Shown here: piece by piece, positions 15,101-26,000 of the stretch
How the letters are laid out: every line of letters begins with the position of its first letter
Position numbering within the stretch: the first letter of the stretch is position 1
Assembly (NCBI GenBank): GCA_900617975.1
Contig: UZAE01000064.1
Coordinates: forward strand, 1 to 43,980
Direction: 5' to 3'
Source of the DNA: Rodentolepis nana
Lineage: Eukaryota > Platyhelminthes > Cestoda > Cyclophyllidea > Hymenolepididae
DNA length: 43,980 nucleotides
Made by a program: the position numbers and the translations under genes
The notes under the pieces: model-generated
Database searches by the model: none
Seen by the model: the letters and a program-made list of their open reading frames with translations, nothing else
What the model was told of the DNA's origin: nothing

Positions 15101-18100
15101 AGAAAATGCGAACTCAAAATATATTCGCCTTGTCCTGTTCTCAAGTGGTCCTTATTTTAAATATAATTGAAAAGGAATCATAATTGTTGAATAAGTGTTG
15201 CCTGAAGAGAAGTGTCGCTACGTTTAAGGATGACTCAATTTTTCCTCCGGGATGCTCACTTATAATTTGTTGGTTAAGAGTTCACTTAGAATGCACCCAA
15301 GTGCGCCCTTCTGGATTAAAATAATGTCCCAAATAATCAACTCGCTAGTCTCTTTATCATTCACCATTTAATTTTTAACTGCGACCAATGCAATCTAAGA
15401 ACGAATTAACTCAAAGTTTATGAATAGTCTCGATTTCATTTAATTTTGTCCACTTTATACTGAAGTCGTTTTATTTAATGAGGTGCCTTATAAGGTCGTG
15501 AAGTCAATTCGAGAACTAAATTAATTCATATAAACTACAATACTATATCATGTCACTTAAAATCTGTATTTACAGTTTTGTGCTTCATAATTATAAAAAT
15601 AAAAAGCTCAATAATTGCTAGCTACACGATTTAATGACTCCAGTCCAGAAGCGTAGAATATTTCCAGAAATTTCTTTCTTTTACTTCATTTACTACTTAT
15701 TTTCGAAATTCAAGGTCAAAAAGGGCTACATTATTGTAGCGGCTATGATTTGTAATTCATTTACATCGATCTTTTGATCGTTGATAACTACTCAACTGAA
15801 TGGGGGGATAGCGCTTATGCTAGTACACTGCTCTCAACTATACTTTAATCATCATTTTTAATCTATAGTTTATAAACTTAAAAATTTTTAAAATGACTTC
15901 AAATAATATAAATTAATTATAAATACGGAAGCTGTATGGGGTAAATAATTACTTTAAAATGATAAGTGTGAATTGATTTATATACTACTTATATTGAGCA
16001 ATTAGAATCACTTGACCTACCTTATTAAAACAAATATTATGTCTTATCCCACATTATTTTGCTAAATATCTATATTAGGTGCTTTCATGATCGAAAACGG
16101 AATTTTTAATTCTGCTCGATTATATCACTAGTCATTGTTCACACACCCACAAAAAAATTAATTGAATATTCATAATATAAGTTAAAACACCATTGCTTTT
16201 TAATATATTCTAGAGGCTCTCCGGAGTGTACTAAGTTTTCCGAGTACAATCATGTTTGCAACTCAGTTTTAGGGGTTACAATATTGAAAATCCCTACAAA
16301 AATATTTAGTCTCAGATAAATGAAATGATTGTTCTGTATCGATTTAAGAAAATATAGACAAGCACTTCAAGTGCCCTGTATGTTGTCTTCGTTCGCTTTG
16401 AATTGCTATAATATGTAATAAGATTGTTCATATTTCAAAGACGTAATATTTTTCGGTGGAAAGTTCACCCAATGTCTCCTATTTATGTGTAACCTACAAA
16501 TATCTATTTTATCTCATTTATTGCTAAACAAGTAGTCAGAACAAATGCCTAAATAAACCAGGTGAAAAGTATTAAAATAGCTCTAGATAACTAGTCGATT
16601 CGATTAATTTAATCTTTGCCCACAAAAAAAAATATATATATAATGATGATCAAATGTGCTTTCATTACACATGCTCTTATATTAATTAAAAGTTTCTCCA
16701 TCTCTCTTCAAATTCATGTTCTTTATAAACACGTGTACGAATAAGCCATTAATTACTCTTCCATTGTCTTTTAATTTCGACAAAATGATTTCGGCTTTTC
16801 CAATCTATCCCCTTTCACCTTTCTTTGTTTTCCAAATTTTGAGTTTTATCCATAAATTATCAATATGATAAAAGCATAGCATAATTTTTAAACAAGATGC
16901 CTTTGCCGTAAATGATTTACTCCTACCCCTACAGCCTACCTCCATCTCCTCTCTTCCTTGGTACTTTCCTTTATCGGATGCGCCCCAGTGAACTTGGAGT
17001 AAGGTAAGCAGTAAAAATTCTTATTTGGAGTGAGGGTGCATATTTTATACCTACTCTTGTGTGGAGCCCGTATTCTAACACCATTTTTCGCAACCCGAGT
17101 TAAATGCCTATGTAAATTCTGATCTGACAGAAGTTCATTAAACCACCTGTGCATTGATTGAAACGTTCTCATTCTATCGTCTCTCTATTCTATACTATTA
17201 ACTATTGTTTTCTGACATTTTCAGCTCCGGATTTGGACTGATAGAGTTTCATCCGATGATTCATCGCATGACTGGTAGAAAAATATAATAGGATAATAGG
17301 CTTCACTGATATCACGTGTAATCAGATTATAAATACCTCATATAGTGCATTCTATGAATTATTCTTTTTAGTTATCGCTTAACCTCCATCTTAGGCAATC
17401 TTGAGCTATTTTTCTACCTTTTTTCGTTAAAAATATATATATTAGAGCTCAAGCAACGAAGGTATGCGGATTTAATCAGTTACAAAATAATGTATAAATT
17501 TCAGACCGTTTCCGATAGCAGAGATTGAAGTAGGTCCAAAATAGCCCTCGTTTCAAACCCAATCACATACTGAAAATAAGAAAATGTTTTCTTTCTGTAT
17601 TTTTTTTTAACGAAAAGAAATGAAAATCTTGCAGTAGAGTTGGGGGATTGTGTTATTGTTTCACCAATATTCGACTCTTGAATTCGAAATACAATGGATC
17701 ACCTCTTAAAAGTGCGATAGAGCGAGTACCGATTGTACTAAGTGTTATATTTTAAACAAAGTAGTCTCTTTTTATTTTTCTGAATTTTATTTTCTTTACA
17801 GACAATTTGATCATCTAGTATAACTGTGTTTTTCAAATCAGGGCTAATGCGGCTACCTTAAATCACAACCGCATTGTGTGAAAAAAAATGTCCCTGAATG
17901 AGTATAAAGGGCACGTATTTAGTGAATAAGCCAAAAATTTTAGATCAAAATTTTGATAAGGTAGGCAACTTACTCTTCAAATCCAGTCCCATTCCAACAA
18001 CGTTCTGGCCTTCCCATCAGACACGGTTGCCCCAAATGCTCGCCAAAGAGCCTTTCAGGCAGCATGTACTCCACAATAAGTTCTTCCATCCTAATGTAAC

Positions 18101-19966
18101 TTTGTTTTTGTTCTCTGCGCAATTCTTCTAAGCGATGATTTGAGGGAATAAGAGGCCACATTTGAGTCGCAGTGCGATTTGCAGGTGCCCGGGATTCGTA
18201 GATTTGTAAAGCGCGTTCTGTTGCTGGCCAGAGAAAATCAGCCACTTCAGCACGCCCCTCAGTACTCCTCGGATCTATCCGTTCTACAGGAGGATTGCCT
18301 GTGCAACGATGTTTCACCTGAAGGAAAATATGCTCTCTTACTCTTGTTAATTGTCTAATACCACAAAATAATTGGTCTGCTTTTCTATCATTATAAATAT
18401 AAGAAAAAACATTGGCTAATAAGCTAATAATAGGCTCATGATATAAATGATGAATAGTGGAATTGAATTTTTGAGTGCGAACCAATCATAATTTAAGAAT
18501 CAAATGAAGTGATTATTTGTTTCAAATACTTTTCCAATATAATTTGTTTTATCGATTCTGGTTTTGCTTAAAGATAAAATGAAAAAAATGGATTTGGAGA
18601 GCTTTCTTCTGCCTTTTTCCAACAAACAACCTTTACTATTTGCCAGTTTGATTCCATATTAACGCGTTTCTTTCAAGAAATCAAATATAATGACAATCAC
18701 TCAGTCTGACCGTTGAATACCACTTGTATTCTCAAACATCTTTTGCTAGTTAATTACAATTCATTCTAAAGTTTCAAACAGTCATTATAACTTTGTCTCC
18801 AACCGTATTTATTTAGGTTATCACTTTGAAACAGTTTATTAAATGGTCGTTTTGTGGGAGTCTAATAAAAATACATAATTAGAAATTTCCAAGAGAAAAG
18901 CTTAATGCTTAATATTAATAATTCAGAAGGCAAGAAGGTAGATATTAAGTTTTTTGCCTCGAATGAATTTAGAGTACTGAGTATTGCCAAGTCGAGATTC
19001 TTCGGACACCAAAATTGCTATTTTGATCTTCCACCACAGAAACCCTTTCGGATGATGTAAGAGATGATAAAATTCTGTTCAATTAATTTTACATTTAAAA
19101 AGCTTTTGTAAATCCTCACGCTCGCGTATGTGGGCAAGTCTCGAACAACTTGAACTCTAATCAAGCACCCAAGATATACAAAAGATTAATAGCCACAGGC
19201 GGGCTAAAATTTTCTTTTAAGATTGAAATCGTTGTTTACCAGCTCTCATATTTCAGTCTTCTTTAAATTCAAACACATAGATATACAAATATACTATTCA
19301 TTTTAGCCAAATGATATGGCAATAATAATGGATGCATATATTTTAAAACTTGTTTAATTTCATGAGGAGCAATGTAAAACAAAGACGACTATCTTGCCTT
19401 AAGCGGACTTTTAGGGCAAAGCTGTTGGAGGTTTCATGAAATTCATTTTCTGCGACACCCATGTGCAACACAACCTGACTTGATAGTATGATAAATATTT
19501 ATATAATAATGCATACTTCATCTCCAATAATAAAGTAAAATCAAAATATGGTTTTATTTATTCAAATTGTGCAAAATAACAGCCGATTTCAATATTCATC
19601 GCACTTTTAGACATTCCTACTATGACACACATGATTTATTTATTCCAGTCAAAAAGAACATTGTTTACTGTGCAGCTTGAAGCTCATGAATCATTACAAC
19701 GACGGCTTGTGCTGACACAAAAGATTGTTAAAAGAATCATATTTCCAATTATTACGTCAAAGGTAAATCACTTCAAAATCATCCTCAAAAATAGAGTTTG
19801 AGGATGGGGTGTAGTTGGCATCCAAAACAAAATACTGAGCCGAAACAAATTCGTCAGTTGCACGATAAAATTCCGTGTGGTCAACTGAGATAAATTTCTA
19901 ATGCCGTTCAATTGGAATCCTATTAGTTCAAAAGCGTAAAATATTTTTTTCAAGTATGATTTTATT

Positions 19967-20002
<36 letters not shown>

Positions 20003-23000
20003 AAAGTTGTAAATAATCATAAACAAAATCTATATGCAATTTTTAAATCGTTATTGTTTGAATAAAAGGAAGTCCTTCGATTGAAACCGTCCGCCAATTA
20101 TTTTTATACAACCATGACCTAACAGCATTCAAACACACAAAATGTTAACTTTTTTCATTTTATTATTATCATTTGAGAGAATAAAATTCACTTTTACCGA
20201 AAAACTGTTAATAAATGAGTAAATACTAGAAAGTGGTTCAAAGTCTTGAATTGATTTAAAGTTAGATGTGATGGTGAGTCAACAAAGGAACAGAATAAAT
20301 TGAATCGAGTAGTCCAGATCTTAACACAGTTGAGCTTAACGGCATCTAATTAGTAGCAACCATCTACTTTCAACCGTTAGAACAAGAAATTCCGTGGAAT
20401 TTGATTGATTCACTCCTCAGTTCAACCAAATGAGTAACAAACTATGAGAAATGAGGACTAAACTTAACGAAAAACTTGGAATTTAGATATTTGAAATGCA
20501 CCAAGACCTCATCCTGGAAGTGTAAAATAAATAATTCGCTGAATGCCCAATTAAATTATGCAAACACTTTAGTACTCTATCAGCATTCTCTTGTACACTT
20601 ACTTTTGTTTGGGAAAATTTGTTTTCTTCTTCAATCTAGATAACAACAATTGTGTACCGAAAAATACCAATTCTAAAAAAGTTCAGATCTTGTGGCTGGT
20701 TTAAACCATGATTCACCTTTGTCTGTATTCCATTGAGACAAAGTAAACCAAGTGAGCAGAAAGCCATAACATGGCTGCTTTTAATAAAGAAAGCACTTTT
20801 ACATAGTCTCTTCTTCAAAGTCTAGACGAATTCGCTTTCGTTTTTCTTTGTCTATCCAACTTTAAATAATTAATTTTCGAGTGCTTGAGTTCAATCTACC
20901 TCCTTGTAGCATAATGTAACTTACTTATTGTTATTTACTTGCACTTGCAGTTATGACTACGTTACACCCTCTGTAACAACTGTTTTTGCAGTCTTTCTTT
21001 CTGCCTTATCATTTTTAATATTATTAAAATATATATTCATGGTCTCCAATTTATCTTATTCTTTACATCTGGTTGCCCACTAATAGCCATCCACAAGGTC
21101 ATCAATTTCTAAAGGCGGTTTATATTCAACCTACTGTGTCACGTCCTCACATGATTTCGTGACCTTATTCATATTTCTCAATTAACCATTATTTTTATAT
21201 ATTTTTTGGGGGACATGGAGTTAGAAACCCATGTGAATTAACAAAGCCATCCAACTTTTTTCAACCTACTTCATGGATATGCCAATATGCGCATTTAAGC
21301 ACCGTATTATGATCTTGTAAAATTTTATTGCTGAAAAGATCAAAGGCCCTAAGCACCATGATATATTTGCGATCCCAAAGTAATTACAGCCTCTTTCTTT
21401 TTTGGTGCTGATTTATTCAATGCATTTAGACAGTGAAGCTAAGTTACTCCACAAATCATTTCTGAACAAATTCGAGTGAAATATATCTTGGGATGGTAAG
21501 ATATATGGTGTTCAATGACTTGATTGGAATAAGTGCGTGAAGAGCAAGATTCCTTTCATTAACCGATCTTTATATTTTGATATGGGGTGAGTGATAGACT
21601 TACCTCCACGTAGTACACCCTGGGCAACGTATACTCATGCGGCAAGAAATCTATTAACCGGAAGTTGACTCCTGACTTTAAACTACCATCACCGCACTAT
21701 GTGTCATATTTGACTACTTCCACAGTACTCACCTCACCTTTTTTCTACCTTTGTGTCTGTCTCTTTTTCATCTTTGGAACACTCTTCTGTTTCACTCTCC
21801 CCTCCTCCCGACTTTTCACCTTGATGTTCCTTCTCCTCTGAGAAGCCTGAAGTCAGCTGAAGGGCTAATGATAACTATCAAAACGCCTGCCGTTTGATAT
21901 AAGCAAATAAATAAATATTGAAATATATCCGATTTCAAGTTTAAATACCTTGATTTGCCTACGTCCCGTATTCGTAGATTTGAGTCTCAAGAAAATGAAG
22001 AGCTAGTTAAAAGAAGTATTGAAAACAATTTGTAGACATATATTACTCTTGTCTGCGCGAGGTTTAAAGGGTCATTATCAGTCTCACCTATCTCATCATG
22101 GCCATAAGAATACGCAAATAAATCTGAGTGCCATAACTAACAATTCAATTAAATCTTCCAATCAACACACGTTGGTTATCAAGGGTATTATATCGCCAAA
22201 AATGTGAGGATTACATCAGGGAAACAGAGATTTTGAACATTAGAACTTCATTAGAATGTGAACGCTTTCCTGCATCCAGAAATCAGACAAAAAATAATTT
22301 AAACCATTCATATTTTAATTTATATTCTAATTCAATCCTCTGTTTCTTCCTAAACTGGAATATTTCACTATTTTGTGTGTTTCGATCCCTTTTCGTGAAT
22401 AAAGCTTGCCAATATTTCTGCAACGAGATATTCTTTGGAGTTAAAATTTTGAGTAACGAGGCAGTTTCAATCTCTCTCTCCAGGTCAAATACTTCTAATT
22501 TTTAATGATCAGCATAAAATACTACGTTGGATTATAGTTAAAAGCAAGAACCAAGAAATTGATTCGGTATTTACACGTCAATCCTTCAATCAAGAAAGTC
22601 AACATTGCAATTGTGCTAATGACAAAATTACTTCTTATCTTGTACTTTTCATCTTTCTTAATCTTTTCTGGGCCATTTCCATTTGTTCCCTTTCACATGC
22701 TCTTGATTCCATTCACTACTTTAAAGCAATTAAAGATGTAAGAAAATGCCTAGAAATCATCTTAGCAGTAATTTGATCACAACTTTTCATTAAAATCTAA
22801 GAGCAAAATCAACATAAGAAAGCTGGAATTTTCCTGTTGGTATCAATAGAAAAATGCCTTATCGTCATTCTGCGCCATATGCATTTCTTGAGTACCCCTA
22901 ACACTCGTATCTGAAATTACGACATTTGAATCTAATAAATACGATGAATGAGGAAGGTTGGCCTCCCATATGTTCCCAAAATTTTTATTTGTATGTTCTT

Positions 23001-26000
23001 TAATCTCTGAAACACAATAACCTCAATCTCACGCTTGAAGTGATTCAATCTCCTACAATGTCGAGACTGTTACGAAGCTCACAATAGTGCTAAAATTGGT
23101 CAGTCTTATGCTGACCTCAACTTTACTTTGGAGAAACATCGTGTGTCTTCAAGTGGTTTGTTTTGATATATTGAGTAAGCCACTTAAGTGATCCATGAGT
23201 GAGTGTTACTATGGTCCAATTTTCGCTATGTGCAATGTCCGGAATCACTTCGGCTCTTTTTGCCACTCCATCTCTGTCTTTATAAAAGGCCTCTTTCGCA
23301 TACACGCGCACGCTTGCCATTTCAATACCACCGAAGTTATCTACCTTTGTTTTTTACCCGCTCTCTCAAATTTTAACCGTTGTGAAGCAATGGTCTTTGC
23401 GCGGTACTTATCTCTTAGTGTTTGGGGTGTGTGATAGACTTACCCTCCAAGTGTTGCACCCTGGGCAACATATACTCATACGGCAAAAAGTTCGATAAAC
23501 CATCAGTTGACTTCTGCGCTCAAGCTATCATGACCCCACTATATACATATTCGACCACATTCACAGTACTCATCTTACCTTTTCCCTACCTTTGTGTCTG
23601 TCTGACTCTTTCACTTCTGTTAATCATTATTCCGTCCTTCCTCTCTACTTTTTGTCACTTTGATGTTCCTCCTCTTCCTCTTTGTGAAGCCGGAAGTCAT
23701 CTAAAGGGCTAATGATAACTATCAAAATGCCAGCCATTTGAAATAAATAAATCTCTTAGTGTTTTGTTTGACTTTAACTGTAGTCATCTTTTGTTGGCTG
23801 TTAGTCAGAACTACGGATTTGTTGACATCGTTTTTTTACTTTAACGAAGAACTATTAAATTAAAATTTCCAAAATTCAAGCAAAAAATTGAAGTTATTGC
23901 GAATTTCACATTATACGATCATAAAATGCTCCCATCATTAAAATAATCCGATAATAATAATCACACCTAATTTAACAAAATGGTTATAGAGAATTTGCAA
24001 TAATAAGTTGTAAAATTATTCGAAATCTAAATTTTCATGATTTTACATTCTACAGAAAAGAATTGGGACTTAGTAATTTAGAACAAGTTTGCAATGAGAC
24101 CCTCAGGTTTGAATGAGCGAGGAAGAGGTCTCCTAATCTCATCACAACTACTTAATCAGGAGAAGTATTTGTGTTTCAAATATTAAAAATTATAAGATAA
24201 ATCAAGTCAATGAGTACGCGCTTATTAAGGGCTTTAAGACAATGACTTCTCTAATAAGCTTAAATAATGGTAGTTGCTAACTTCATCCAAAAAAGAGAAC
24301 TAGCGTACTATCGAGAAGGCAGAAGTAGCACTGTAGAAATCAACATTTTTCATGGTAAGTGGCTATTAGGTATCGCTCAATTAATTTGAAATACATCAAA
24401 GATAACATCATTCAGGTGGATAATCGCTGTACCCAATTACAAAATATTTAACACCCTAATGTCCATAACACAATCCTAGTTATTTGAGCTAATCATCAAT
24501 TCATTTGTCAACTTTGATCCGGTTCATTAAGCCTTAATCAGTTACAAGCTGTCATTTCAATTTGTTCCCTTCACTCTTTATGTGAAATCTTAAGCGATCG
24601 ATAGGCATTTACTTGGTAATTCTTCCCCTTAATATAATTGGTTCCCTCTTAACCCTAAACCTTTATCCACAAATTGACAGTGTTTGAACACTTCAACACA
24701 ACACCAACATCATTATCGGATTCCATTTTGATGAAAAATTCACTATTTATGCAAATCCATGTGTATTTTCTTATTCCAAAATAAATTTTCAATACGTGCG
24801 ATGGCATTTACCTCTTTAATTGCAAAAAAATGAACACACTGCTTTTAAATTTGTGAATAAAAAAGTGATCTGATCAGCTTGTCAAATAATTTATTGACCA
24901 CGACGTCACCTCTGTTTCTTTGCTTTGAAAAACAGGGGAAATCAACGTTGATTCAAATCTAAAATCTGTCAAAAGCATTTTGTAATTTACCTAAGGTAAC
25001 TGAATCATACATGAAGGTTTAAAGAATAAGTTCGTTTTCATTTATTTAGCCTTAATCAATATGTCGCCTTCAGAAAAGACTTTGTGACCTTTTCAGATTG
25101 TAACAAATCAGCGTGCAGTTTTAACTGAGAACATGACCAATGAGGATGCTAAAGGTCAGAAAGGTATGTATGCCTTAAATATACACCAACGAGAACACTT
25201 CAGTTAAAAAGTATGAACGCCCTGATTGAATATCCGGTCTACAAAAAAATGTATTATGTGTGCTAATTGTAATTACTAAATGGGGCGATGAATTTTGAAA
25301 ATTATGCAATACACGTAAATTTATGATTTTGTCTTTGAGCTAATCGCATTGATGATGATTAGAACTTTGAACCTGATAGACTAAAAAAATCAGACCAATT
25401 GGAATATGTCCATTAAAAGTTACCCCGGTAAATTTCAAATAAATATAGAGAATATGAATAACTAACATCATGGTTAACTGTATACCTTTTCGTTGATCGC
25501 TTTCCATTGCTTCCGCGTTAATTTCTCTAAACGTTTGCTCCAAGCTCGCATTTCATTTAGGAAGTAATTATGAAGAAACGCTCCACCGTTGCTATTGGTC
25601 GATCTCGAGGTCCGTTGAGTAAGAACCCGTCCGAGGTCAATAAAGTCCTTGGTTAGTTGGGATAGCTGTGGCAGAATACCAGTGAGACTAGCATAACATC
25701 CTCGAATAACATTAAGACATCTGTGGGGGCAGGGAGAACCCATGTGAAATACTACTTGTGGAACTTCTTGGTCGTATTTTTGTTCTGAGATAATAGATTT
25801 GTTGAAGCTTTGACACAGGCGACAAAAGAAGAGTTTCTCAAATGCTAGTGCACATGACTCCGACAATTTTTCCTGTTCAAATGTCGAGAGAAGCTGGAAA
25901 AATAAAATAATCAATATTTTTTGTTTATATTGTTGAATGATAATAAAGTATTATAACCCACCTCGATAAAGAATGAAAAATGATCCAAATACCTGACTAA

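Larger units (their letters stand above)
12641..17050. other. Intronic region with one firm minus exon and plus-strand candidates
   Basis: Apart from the minus exon 12939-13065, this AT-rich stretch holds the plus-strand candidate gene at 14275-14577 and a possible plus exon at 16935-17003. An in-frame plus ORF at 13856-14038 has a GAG|GTATTT donor-like site but no acceptor that I could match. Nothing else was seen. Confidence 0.4.
20775..25485. other. Intron of the large gene carrying two SINE copies
   Basis: Apart from the SINEs at 21584 and 23424, there is a protein-like minus-strand block at 23123-23344 and an isolated plus-strand exon-like block at 25097-25163. Both are described in the findings. 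The remaining sequence is AT-rich with no visible feature. Confidence 0.4.

Noticed and set aside
21869..21890. GGGCTAATGATAACTATCAAAAC in the SINE resembles a hammerhead ribozyme core (CUGANGA ... GAAAC).
   Set aside because: The invariant G of CUGANGA is A, GAAA is CAAA, and stem II would be only a few pairs. Flatworm retroelements do carry hammerheads, but this one lacks essential bases in every copy.
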